From an uncultured Collinsella sp. (GTDB lineage: Bacteria; Actinomycetota; Coriobacteriia; Coriobacteriales; Coriobacteriaceae): a stretch of 64,000 bases of DNA. The notes under the pieces are model-generated. The model saw nothing but the letters and a program-made list of their open reading frames with translations. It did no database searches and was not told the origin of the DNA. Position numbers and translations under genes: made by a program. The stretch is from NCBI GenBank assembly GCA_902479065.1, contig CABSNM010000002.1:62001-126000 (forward strand), written 5' to 3'. Shown here piece after piece: positions 34,753 through 42,013 of this stretch (position 1 is its first letter; each line of letters starts with the position of its first letter).

Positions 34753-35967
34753 TTACCGTGCATTAAAAACGTAGCGGTCCAGGCGGTCGCACGCCTCCCT
34801 TACGCGCGAAAGCGGCAGCGCCAGATTCACGCGAATGTGGCAGGGTCCGTGGAACGGGCGGCCGTCCTGATACCCCACGCCCACGCGTGCCCCCTCATCG
34901 AGCAACCACTGAATATCGCGGCCATGCTCTCGGCACCACTCGGTGCAGTCCAGAAACACCATGTACGTACCCTGCGGACGCGAATAGGACACGCCCTCAA
35001 AATGCTCGTCCACGTAATTGCAGAAGTACTCGATATTGCCGGCAAGCACCTGATTGAGCTCGTCCACCCACTCATAGCCCTGCGGCTGGTAGGCACCGAT
35101 AAGCGCATGCATGGAGAGGACGTTCATCTCGTTGTAGTGGGTCTTGTTGGACACGGCGCAGATGCGGTCACGCAGCGTCTCGTTGTAGACAATGTGGTAG
35201 CTGCCGACAAGGCCCGCCAGGTTAAACGTCTTGCTCGGCGCATAGAGGGCAACCGTGCGCATGCGGGCATCCTCGCTCACCGACTGCGTCGGAATATGCT
35301 TGTGACCCGGCAGAATGATATCGGACCAAATCTCGTCCGAGATCACCACGCAATCGTGCTGGCAATAGATGTCCATGGCGCGCTCAATCTCGTCGCGCTC
35401 CCATACGCGGCCGCAGGGATTGTGCGGCGAGCAGAACACCGCGGCATGGATGTGGTTTTGGGCGAGCTTGTGCTCCATGTCCTCAAAGTCCATACGCCAC
35501 ACGCCCTGGTCGTCGAGCTTAAGCGGGCTGTGGACAATACGATAGCCCGCAGCCTCAATGGACTTGGTAAAGCCGATGTAGGTAGGGCTGTGGACCAGCA
35601 CAGCATCGCCTGGCTGAACATACGCACGCAGCGTCGACACGACACCGCCCAGCACGCCGTTTTCGTAGCCGATATGTTCAGGGCGCAGACCCTCGACGCC
35701 ATTGCGGCGGCTCTGCCATTCGATGATGCGGTCGAAATACTCGGAGCGCGGGTTAAAGTAGCCAAACATGGGATGCTGAGCGCGCTGAATGATGTGCTCC
35801 TGGACCGTGGGCACCGTGGCAAAATTCATGTCGGCCACCCACATGGGAATGCGGTCGAAGCCCTCGTCGGGTGCGTTCGGAGCCATACCGGGGATCTCGC
35901 CCCAGGAGTCAACGGCGATGGAGTCCATGCCGTGGCGATCGATTAGCGAGCTAAAGTCGTATTTCAT
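34753..35967 (-). CDS. MalY/PatB-type PLP aminotransferase (cystathionine beta-lyase)
   Basis: Fold-type I PLP enzyme of 404 residues. MWVADMNFATVPTVQE near residue 42 and GYFNPRSEYFDRIIEW are typical of MalY/PatB; the PLP lysine sits in APSKTFNLAGL (about 235) and HNPCGRVW is present. Such enzymes cleave cystathionine or other C-S substrates to pyruvate, ammonia and a thiol. GGGAGT precedes ATG 35967. No sulfur-assimilation gene is adjacent. Confidence 0.9.
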   Translation of the reverse strand: MKYDFSSLIDRHGMDSIAVDSWGEIPGMAPNAPDEGFDRIPMWVADMNFATVPTVQEHIIQRAQHPMFGYFNPRSEYFDRIIEWQSRRNGVEGLRPEHIGYENGVLGGVVSTLRAYVQPGDAVLVHSPTYIGFTKSIEAAGYRIVHSPLKLDDQGVWRMDFEDMEHKLAQNHIHAAVFCSPHNPCGRVWERDEIERAMDIYCQHDCVVISDEIWSDIILPGHKHIPTQSVSEDARMRTVALYAPSKTFNLAGLVGSYHIVYNETLRDRICAVSNKTHYNEMNVLSMHALIGAYQPQGYEWVDELNQVLAGNIEYFCNYVDEHFEGVSYSRPQGTYMVFLDCTEWCREHGRDIQWLLDEGARVGVGYQDGRPFHGPCHIRVNLALPLSRVREACDRLDRYVFNAR

Positions 35968-36079
35968 GCTGGACTCCCGTGCAAAGTTGATTGTTTTGGT
36001 AGGCGTTATTGTCCACCAGCGTGGGCGGTTTTGGCGCGGGGTTTGGCGCTTAATTTGACGGGTGCGGACGAATGGCTGG

Positions 36080-36826
36080 TTAGTCTTGCGCGTCGTTGAC
36101 GGCAACTACGGTTAGCTGGGTTTCATCGACCGTAAACGATATGTCGAGCCCGGCGTAAGCCAGATGATAGACGCGGTGTGGCTCGTGCTTGCTGCCCGCG
36201 CGGCGCGGGTCTTGGCGAAGGACCTCGACCAAGCCGAGGAGCTTTGCGGGCGGGACCATATCCTGCAGTGCTTGCGGAAACTCAACATCGAGCTCTTGCC
36301 ACGGAGCATCCTCGATCCAGCCTCCGGTCGCATCCGGGTGGCAGTCCGCAAACGGAATGTAGGGCTTGATGTCGTAGATGGGCGTACCGTCGCGCAGGTC
36401 GGCCCCCAACACATGGATGATGGGGCCATCGTCGGTGAGCTCGACACGATCAAGCTTGACGCAGGTGAGCCCGATGGGATTAGGGCGAAACGGACTGCGC
36501 GTGGCAAACACTCCCACACGTTCGGCTCCGCCCAGACGCGGCGGGCGCACGGTTTTCGACCATTTTGCGTTGGTGCCGGACCTGTCCTGCGTTTTAGCGT
36601 CGACGGCAATATCCTTAGCCGTGCCGCCGGGCGTTCCGTTTTCGAAGCGCCACAGCAGCCACAGGTGAGAGAAGGAGTCCAGGCCCTCAACCGCTGCATT
36701 GGAGGCAAATTCCGGCTCAAAAAAGATTCGTCCCTGCAGATGGGGCGCCAAAAAGCTGTTGCGCGGAATGCCGAACTTCTGCGGCAGGTCGGTATGTATG
36801 CGTGCGATAGGTTCCATGCCGGTCAT
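36080..36826 (-). CDS. trmO: tRNA m6t6A37 methyltransferase TrmO (TsaA/YaeB)
   Basis: Protein of 248 residues. PIARIHTDLPQKFGIPRNS opens the UPF0066 domain, with GLDSFSHLWLLWRF, RVGVFATRSPFRPNPIGLT and GADLRDGTPIYDIKPYIPFAD following; all are TrmO signatures. TrmO N6-methylates t6A at position 37 of tRNA-Thr. Two in-frame starts, ATG 36826 and ATG 36817, cannot be separated as neither has a clear Shine-Dalgarno. It is divergent from the XRE/TipAS regulator. Confidence 0.92.
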   Translation of the reverse strand: MTGMEPIARIHTDLPQKFGIPRNSFLAPHLQGRIFFEPEFASNAAVEGLDSFSHLWLLWRFENGTPGGTAKDIAVDAKTQDRSGTNAKWSKTVRPPRLGGAERVGVFATRSPFRPNPIGLTCVKLDRVELTDDGPIIHVLGADLRDGTPIYDIKPYIPFADCHPDATGGWIEDAPWQELDVEFPQALQDMVPPAKLLGLVEVLRQDPRRAGSKHEPHRVYHLAYAGLDISFTVDETQLTVVAVNDAQD

Positions 36827-36958
36827 TGTACGGCATGGAGGCGTGGGGCGTTGCGCGCAATTCTTCGCCGCGGTCCCCCGTCGTGCAACCAACGGTTGCT
36901 TGGAAGGGCGCCTGCCGCCGCGTATGCTTAAGCCATCAACCAGCAGAAAGGAGCCGCT

Positions 36959-37786
36959 ATGGCCTTTGCAGAAAAGCTCATTGCTGTCCGTCGCGCCCAT
37001 CACCTTACCCAAGAGCAGCTTGCCGCTAAGCTCTTCGTCACACGCCAGGCCATCAGCCGGTGGGAGCGCGGCGAGGTCACACCGGGCATCGACATGATGA
37101 AGCTCATCGCCGCCGTAACCGGAGAACCGCTGTCCCACCTGCTCGAAATGCCTGAGCACTATTGCCAGAGCTGCGGCATGATACTCACGCCCGACGACTG
37201 CGGCACCGATGCCACGGGCACCGCGACCGATCATTACTGCAAGTGGTGCTACGACCACGGCAAGTACACCTATGACACCACCATGGAGGCAATGATTGAG
37301 GATTGTGCCCCGCGCCTGGCACAAAACACCGGCATGTCGCTCGACGAAGCCGTCTCGCTCATGGGCGCCGTCCTGCCGCAACTGGAGCGCTGGCGCACCG
37401 TGCAGGAAAACGAGGCGCGCTACGGTGCCGAGGCGCGGGCGCGCTACGGCGATGAGGCTATCGATGCAGCAAACGAAGCGTTGCTGGACATGGACCCCGA
37501 GACATGGAACGACATGAAGGAACTTGAACGCGCTATTCTGGGCCAGCTCTCAATTGCCATGGGCATTGGCGACCCAGAGAGCAACGAGGCTCGTAAGCTT
37601 GTCGCGATGCATCGTCGCTGGATTGCTCTCAACTGGGGATGCGAGCCCCAAGACGAGGCGTACCTGGGCCTCGCCCACGGTTATCTTGCCGACCAGCGCT
37701 TTGTTGACTACTACGACAAGCCCTGCGCCACCGGAGCCACGGCGTTTCTGGTCCAGGCCATCGAGTCTTCGTTGACGCGCGCATAG
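36959..37786 (+). CDS. XRE regulator fused to zinc ribbon and TipAS-like domain
   Basis: Protein of 275 residues in three parts. An XRE helix-turn-helix (LTQEQLAAKLFVTRQAISRWERGEVTPG, about 16-43) comes first. A zinc ribbon follows (YCQSCGMILTPDDCG...YCKWCYDHGKYTYD, about 69-107). A helical C-terminus (about 130-270: WRTVQENEARYGAEARARYGDEA, LGLAHGYLADQRFVDYYDK) is like the TipAS drug-recognition domain, normally attached to a MerR head. AAAGGAG precedes ATG 36959. It may sense thiopeptide-like or other ligands; target genes are not evident. Confidence 0.82.
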   Translation: MAFAEKLIAVRRAHHLTQEQLAAKLFVTRQAISRWERGEVTPGIDMMKLIAAVTGEPLSHLLEMPEHYCQSCGMILTPDDCGTDATGTATDHYCKWCYDHGKYTYDTTMEAMIEDCAPRLAQNTGMSLDEAVSLMGAVLPQLERWRTVQENEARYGAEARARYGDEAIDAANEALLDMDPETWNDMKELERAILGQLSIAMGIGDPESNEARKLVAMHRRWIALNWGCEPQDEAYLGLAHGYLADQRFVDYYDKPCATGATAFLVQAIESSLTRA

Positions 37787-37837
37787 ACCGCGGCGGCTTT
37801 GGGTATTTCAATCAAAACCTCAACCGATTGGAGACCT

Positions 37838-38083
37838 ATGGCTACTAATCACGAGCTCGCGCTGTACGTTATGACCGGCTGCCCGTATTGCTTAAAGGTC
37901 AAGCACTTTTTGGCCGATAACGGCGTGACCATTCCCGAGCGCAATATCTCGACCGATTCCGATGCCGAACAGACACTCATCGCCGTCGGCGGAAAACGCC
38001 AGGTTCCCTGCCTGTTCATCGACGGCAAACCACTCTACGAATCGAGCGACATCATCGCGTGGGTGCAGGAAAACCTGCTCTAG
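37838..38083 (+). CDS. Glutaredoxin-like protein
   Basis: Protein of 81 residues with a thioredoxin fold: active site CPYC at 15-18, cis-Pro in QVPCLFIDGK (about 55) and a C-terminal SSDIIAWVQENL helix. TTGGAG precedes ATG 37838. It reduces disulfides or mixed disulfides; the partner reductant is unknown because this lineage is not expected to make glutathione in quantity. Confidence 0.9.
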   Translation: MATNHELALYVMTGCPYCLKVKHFLADNGVTIPERNISTDSDAEQTLIAVGGKRQVPCLFIDGKPLYESSDIIAWVQENLL

Positions 38084-38128
38084 TACGCACGCTCTGTCCG
38101 TCCAGGGCCCCAACCCATACGACCCAAA

Positions 38129-38192
38129 CATGTACACCAGCATCCAAAGTCGACATTTTTCGACATCTTTGGATGCTGGCGTACAGCTTTTT
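38129..38192. repeat. Family C hairpin, copy 1
   Basis: CATGTACACCAGCATCCAAAG, TCGACATTTTTCGACAT, then CTTTGGATGCTGGCGTACAG followed by CTTTTT. The stem is about 20 bp and the trailing T-run lets it act as a terminator for the glutaredoxin gene. An almost identical 59-base copy is at 39208-39266; both are preceded by ACCCAAA. Confidence 0.85.
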
Positions 38193-38277
38193 GGTAGTCA
38201 TGGACGCTCTTGGCCGGCTAATTGTTTGAGGAGACCTTTGGATTATGGCTGTTTGACGCCTCTGGAAAGGTTTCCGA

Positions 38278-38521
38278 GAGGGCTGTGGTCAAAAAAGGGC
38301 AAATATGAGTACTGCTACCTGTTTAGTAGCAGCGATTTTGATCACTTCAGGAACTATTCAACGTTCCACTCGTCCGCAGACGACGTTATTTCTCCTCATA
38401 TGTTCAATAAAAGTAGCTCTTAATGGGAACAAATCTCATCAGGAGCTACAATTTATAGCAAATAAATGCAACCATAATGGCAACAGTACTCATATTTGCC
38501 CTTTTTTGACCACGACCCTCC
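38278..38521. mobile_element. MITE-like element with 30-bp perfect terminal inverted repeats
   Basis: A left arm at 38285-38314 (GTGGTCAAAAAAGGGC..., ending GAGTACTG) is the exact complement of 38485-38514. Extending outward by 7 bases adds 5 more pairs. The interior (about 170 bases) is AT-rich compared with its surroundings, contains a secondary hairpin (TAGCTC...GAGCTA) and no convincing gene. No transposase and no clear target-site duplication. A non-autonomous transposable element is the simplest reading; a long structured RNA is the alternative. Confidence 0.65.
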
Positions 38522-38840
38522 AGGATAGTCGCTGAGAGCGACACTAAATGACAAAATCCGACACTTGAACGTTCTTATATGAGTAGCCATTGAAGGACAC
38601 CTAACGACTACTCCCATTCGCGACACACTGTGTCGCGAATTAAGCTGGCCCCATTACCGAAGACCAGTGAGAGCTCCTGCCCAGAATCTCAATAGCTTAA
38701 TAAAGGGCTCCCCTCCGGAAGTTCAATGAGCATCCAAATTCCAAGCTGAAAAGCAAAGGAGTATCGAAGCCGTCAATGCTCATTTCCTATCGAACAGGCA
38801 GGTCAAAACAAGCTAATTAGCCCGATGAACTGCTTGTATT
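38522..38840. other. Gene-free AT-richer stretch with two palindromes
   Basis: No supported gene. It holds a small hairpin GTCGCT-GAG-AGCGAC (38529-38543) and a perfect odd palindrome of 12-bp arms, ATTCGCGACACA-C-TGTGTCGCGAAT (38616-38640). Base composition is lower in GC than the flanks, consistent with a small inserted region between the two family C repeats. Confidence 0.5.
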
Positions 38841-38864
38841 TTTGTCTACAAAATTGTATACAAA
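38841..38864 (+). promoter_or_regulatory. Operator-like dyad upstream of the RHH gene
   Basis: TTTGTCTAC, AAAATT, GTATACAAA: 9-bp arms with one mismatch, 52 bases before the start codon of the ribbon-helix-helix protein. Autorepression by the protein is plausible because antitoxin-like RHH proteins usually bind such dyads in their own promoter. Confidence 0.5.
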
Positions 38865-38916
38865 AAGAGAATCCGAGAACCGGCGCTCGACATTATGTCG
38901 ATCGATAGGAGGCGCC

Positions 38917-39183
38917 ATGGATGCTAAGCAGCTCGAAAAGATGATGGGGTTTGCTCCCGGAGAGTTGAAGAAAGCCGCGGAAGCCTACGAAAAAGATGAG
39001 TGGCCGAAAGGTCACACCATCAAGTTGGGAAGGCCACCAATCTCCGATGAGCCGAGCGTCGTTATATCAGCACGTGTGGGCGAATCGATTCTTGAGGCGT
39101 TTGACGAAAAAGCCAAACGCCATGGGCAAACACGCACGGAGCGGCTCAGAGAGCTCATTACACTTGATGCACTGATTGCCTAG
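38917..39183 (+). CDS. Ribbon-helix-helix protein, antitoxin-like, 88 aa
   Basis: TAGGAGG lies just before ATG 38917. The N-terminal half is MDAKQLEKMMGFAPGELKKAAEAYEKDEWP; the C-terminal half VVISARVGESILEAFDEKAKRHGQTRTERLRELI has the beta-helix-helix spacing of an RHH DNA-binding domain. It resembles BrnA/HicB-type antitoxin tails, but no toxin gene is adjacent on either side, so it is an orphan. It lies inside a 1.1-kb segment bordered by family C direct repeats. Confidence 0.65.
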   Translation: MDAKQLEKMMGFAPGELKKAAEAYEKDEWPKGHTIKLGRPPISDEPSVVISARVGESILEAFDEKAKRHGQTRTERLRELITLDALIA

Positions 39184-39207
39184 GCCCGCTCCCCCGTCGG
39201 ACCCAAA

Positions 39208-39271
39208 CATGTACACCAGCATCCAAAGTCGACATTTTTCGACATCTTTGGATGCTGGTGTACATGTTTTT
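39208..39271. repeat. Family C hairpin, copy 2
   Basis: CATGTACACCAGCATCCAAAG ... CTTTGGATGCTGGTGTACATG with a perfect 21-bp stem and TTTTT after it. It differs from copy 1 by three bases. It lies 24 bases after the RHH stop and can serve as its terminator. Confidence 0.85.
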
Positions 39272-39277
39272 GCTACA

Positions 39278-39337
39278 TAGTCGTTGGGGACGTCCTTAAA
39301 TGACCAGTCGTTAAAGAACGCCCCCGATGACTAGTTA
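39278..39337. repeat. Family B inverted repeat, copy 3, at the dus stop codon
   Basis: ATAGTCGTTGGGGACGTCCTTAAATGACCAGT-like unit (39278-39308) plus an opposite-strand unit AGAACGCCCCCGATGACTAGTTA (39315-39337). The dus stop codon TAA (minus strand, 39335-39337) overlaps the ACTAGTCAT arm. More diverged than copies 1 and 2. Confidence 0.75.
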
Positions 39338-40288
39338 GCCGTGGAAGCGAGCTGTGGGTGCAAGCGGCTGTTCACGAAAGACGCGCTCGACGGCAGCGCG
39401 GTATTCGTCGACCTTTTTGGTCTTGCGTACGATCTTGTGGACGGTAGCGGGATCAGCGAAAGCGCACTTGGCGTAGAACCACCACTCCTTCATGCGGAAG
39501 ACCGCATTGCCGCCAATCTCTTCTGCATATGCCGCAAACAGCGTGTCGTGGAAGCGCTGCAGCTCAGCAGCCGTTGCAGCAGGGCCGCCCTTGACCATGC
39601 GAGCCAGAGCGGGGTTCGCGAGCAGGCCACGCCCCAACATCACATGGCGCGTGCCGGGATAGGCCTCCACCAGCGCGTCCATATCCTCAAGATCAAAAAT
39701 GTCACCGTTATAGGCCACGGGGAACGGCGCACGCTCCAGCGTCTCGCCATAAAACTCTTTGCGCGGCAAGCCCGTATAGCGGTCCTTCTGTACGCGCGGA
39801 TGCACGATCAGCTCTGCCAACGGCATGCGGCAATACAGATCGAGCACGCGCTCGTATTCGTCGTCATTCTCCAGCCCCAGCCTGGTCTTTACCGACACCG
39901 GCAACGGCGACCGCTCGCACACATCGCTTAAGAACGCCTCGAGCTCGTCGAGATTGCGCAAGAAACCCGAGCCCTTGCCCTTGGCGACAACCGTTCCCGA
40001 AGGGCAACCCAGGTTGAGATTGACCTCGCGGTAGCCCATGTCGGCGAGCACCTGTGCCGCCCACACAAACTCGTCCGCGTTCTTGGACATCAGCTGAGGC
40101 ACCACGTTGAGCCCCTGGTTATTGGCAGGATCGATCTCCTTAAACGCCTTGCCGCCAAAGCGGTTTCCCACCCGCGGCGGCGGCAAAAACGGCGTGTAAT
40201 AGCAATCGAGCGCACCGAAGCACTCCGCATGCACGCGACGGAACACATGCCCGGTAATCCCCTCCATAGGGGCCAGCGAAAGGATCAT
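39335..40288 (-). CDS. tRNA-dihydrouridine synthase
   Basis: FMN-dependent TIM-barrel enzyme of 317 residues. APMEGITGHVFRR (7-19), VNLNLGCPSGTVVAKGKGSGFL with the catalytic Cys near 95, VSVKTRLGLE, IVHPRVQKDRYTG and GRGLLANPALA are the Dus signatures. It reduces uridines in tRNA D-loops; the exact position cannot be assigned. GAAAGG-type spacing before ATG 40288 is weak. Confidence 0.94.
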   Translation of the reverse strand: MILSLAPMEGITGHVFRRVHAECFGALDCYYTPFLPPPRVGNRFGGKAFKEIDPANNQGLNVVPQLMSKNADEFVWAAQVLADMGYREVNLNLGCPSGTVVAKGKGSGFLRNLDELEAFLSDVCERSPLPVSVKTRLGLENDDEYERVLDLYCRMPLAELIVHPRVQKDRYTGLPRKEFYGETLERAPFPVAYNGDIFDLEDMDALVEAYPGTRHVMLGRGLLANPALARMVKGGPAATAAELQRFHDTLFAAYAEEIGGNAVFRMKEWWFYAKCAFADPATVHKIVRKTKKVDEYRAAVERVFREQPLAPTARFHG

Positions 40289-40310
40289 CTACTCTTCTCT
40301 CATATCAACA

Positions 40311-40339
40311 CAACAAAGGGGCCGTCCCTTTGTCACATG
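40311..40339. repeat. Family A inverted repeat, copy 4 (left arm decayed)
   Basis: CAACAAAGGGG, CCGT, CCCTTTGTCACATG. The right arm is canonical and the left arm has lost the GTG. It lies 23 bases upstream of the dus start, an exception to the stop-codon placement of the other copies. Confidence 0.65.
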
Positions 40340-40422
40340 CATTATGCCTTGCGCTTCAGGCGATTCACAAGGAAGAGGTAGCTACTGAACGATGACCACC
40401 CTCCAGCCGCACCCCATACAAC

Positions 40423-40607
40423 GAGGTTTAATACTTTTCCCGAGAAGTGAACGAGTGAAAACGGGCCCCCGAAGCATCGGCACTTTCGAGATGCAATTTC
40501 CTGCGGTTTTGCCAGCCAAATCCTGCGGGTTTGACGTCTAAAAATGTCGATGCTTCGGAGGTCCAAGTATGGCCGTTCACTTCTCGGAAAAGTATTAGAC
40601 CTCGATT
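40423..40607. repeat. Family E long-hairpin element, copy 2
   Basis: Outer arms CGAGGTTTAATACTTTTCC and GGAAAAGTATTAGACCTCG pair, as do GAGAAGTGAACG / CGTTCACTTCTC and CCGAAGCATCGGCA / TGTCGATGCTTCGG. The loop has TTTCCTGCGGTTTTG and AATCCTGCGGGTTTG direct repeats, as in copy 1. The outermost arm bases differ from copy 1 but pairing is preserved. It is flanked by two family A repeats, which together fill the 448-base gap 40289-40736; no gene in it. Confidence 0.85.
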
Positions 40608-40619
40608 TACATGCCACTC

Positions 40620-40652
40620 AATGTGACAAAGTGGCTGCTCCTTTGTCACATT
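40620..40652. repeat. Family A inverted repeat, copy 5
   Basis: AATGTGACAAAG, a 9-base centre GTGGCTGCT-like, CTTTGTCACATT: perfect 12-bp outer arms. It lies 84 bases beyond the stop of the MFS gene at 40737. Confidence 0.8.
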
Positions 40653-40736
40653 CGATGAAAAAGGGCACCGATGTTAGTCGATGCCCCAAAGCGGCTGCAG
40701 GTTAAGCCCTACAGCGTATGTCTAAGACGAATCGAA

Positions 40737-42002
40737 CTATTCGTCCCAGGAGAGGTTCTTACCAGTCTTTTTTGCCAGCAGCAAGAACAGGCCGATAATA
40801 ACGTTGCATGCGATGCAGAAGATGAAGACGCCCTGGAAGGAGCCGACAAGCTCATAGACCTTCATCATAACGGGCATGCCAAAGGCGCCGACGATATAGC
40901 CCACGGAGCAGATCAGCGCGAAGATGCGACCGAAATCGCGGGAGCCAAAGACATCCATAACCAAAACGGTCAGGGCAGTGCCAGCGATGACGTACATTAC
41001 GTCGTTCACGCCTGCTGCGAGGATGCTGAGCGTCGAGTTGCCGCTGCTCATCATGAGCATGACAAAGGAGAGGATGGAGACAGCGAGCCAGCCCAGAATG
41101 GCCTTCGTGCTGCCGAACCTATCGCAAGTGGTGCCGACGATCGGATTGAGGAACAGATCGAAGAGCGATGCAGCGGATACCATGAAGCCGCCCACCATGG
41201 GGCTAAAACCAACCTCGGAAGCATACGTCGGGAAGAGCTGGTTCATGCAGCAAGTGAGCTGAACGAGACAGAGGAAGCCGATGCAGAAGAAGAAGGCAGG
41301 CGACTTAATGGCGCGCGCATAGCTAACGCCACGCGTGCTATCCTCGGTCGTCTCCTCGGTCTCGGTGACCGTCTCGCCCTCGACGTAGCCATAGGGCAGC
41401 ATGCCCTTGTCCTGAGGCTTATAGCGAATAATCAGGACGGAAGCGGGGAGAATGAGCACGGCGGAGACGCCAGCGAGCACCAGATAGCCAGTCCTCCAGC
41501 CAGCGGCCTCGATGACAGAGGTGATGACGGGGCTCATGATGAGCATGTAAATCGAGTTCACTGCCCAAGCGAGACCGATTGCCAGGCCACCAGATTTTTT
41601 GAACCACTGGTCAATAACGTCGGACATGGCGACGCCGGTGGTGAAGGCGAAGCAAACGCCAATCAGGGCGCCAGCGGCGATGAACATCCAGACTTCGGTG
41701 TAGAAGGCCATGCCTGCGCCGGCAGCAAGCAAAATAAGCTCGACAACGGGGAGCCAAACCTTGCCAACGACCTTGGGAATGAGTTTTCCGACAAACGGAA
41801 GAGCTGCCGCAAGACCAATGAGCGTTGCGGTGAAGTAATACGAGAAGATGGAATAGTCAAACCCGAACTCCTCGCACACGGGTGCGACGAAGGAGCCCGC
41901 GATGACGCTATAGGATCCGGTCGTGCCGGCAGACATAAGGCCGAGCGCGATTACGAGAACCCATGCGTAAACCTTGCTGCTCTTTAACTTTGCATTTTCC
42001 AT
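40737..42002 (-). CDS. MFS transporter (paralog 1), deiminase/carbamoyltransferase locus
   Basis: Membrane protein of 421 residues with 12 helices of the major facilitator superfamily. GLMSAGTTGSYSVIAGSFVAPVCEEFGF opens helix 1, a VAMSDVIDQWFKKSGGLAIGLAW loop and the highly conserved QLTCCMNQLFPTYASEVGF segment (about 260) are shared with the paralog at 45381. AGGAG precedes ATG 42002, 11 bases after the carbamoyltransferase stop, so it is the last gene of that operon. It probably exchanges the deiminase substrate for its product. Confidence 0.88.
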   Translation of the reverse strand: MENAKLKSSKVYAWVLVIALGLMSAGTTGSYSVIAGSFVAPVCEEFGFDYSIFSYYFTATLIGLAAALPFVGKLIPKVVGKVWLPVVELILLAAGAGMAFYTEVWMFIAAGALIGVCFAFTTGVAMSDVIDQWFKKSGGLAIGLAWAVNSIYMLIMSPVITSVIEAAGWRTGYLVLAGVSAVLILPASVLIIRYKPQDKGMLPYGYVEGETVTETEETTEDSTRGVSYARAIKSPAFFFCIGFLCLVQLTCCMNQLFPTYASEVGFSPMVGGFMVSAASLFDLFLNPIVGTTCDRFGSTKAILGWLAVSILSFVMLMMSSGNSTLSILAAGVNDVMYVIAGTALTVLVMDVFGSRDFGRIFALICSVGYIVGAFGMPVMMKVYELVGSFQGVFIFCIACNVIIGLFLLLAKKTGKNLSWDE

Positions 42003-42013
42003 TGATACAGCTC

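Noticed and set aside
38305..38535. 76-aa frame within the MITE-like element
   Set aside because: It starts in one terminal repeat and ends beyond the other, with no Shine-Dalgarno or recognisable motif.
38917..39183. Complete toxin-antitoxin pair
   Set aside because: Only the RHH half is present; neither flank has a small toxin-like gene.
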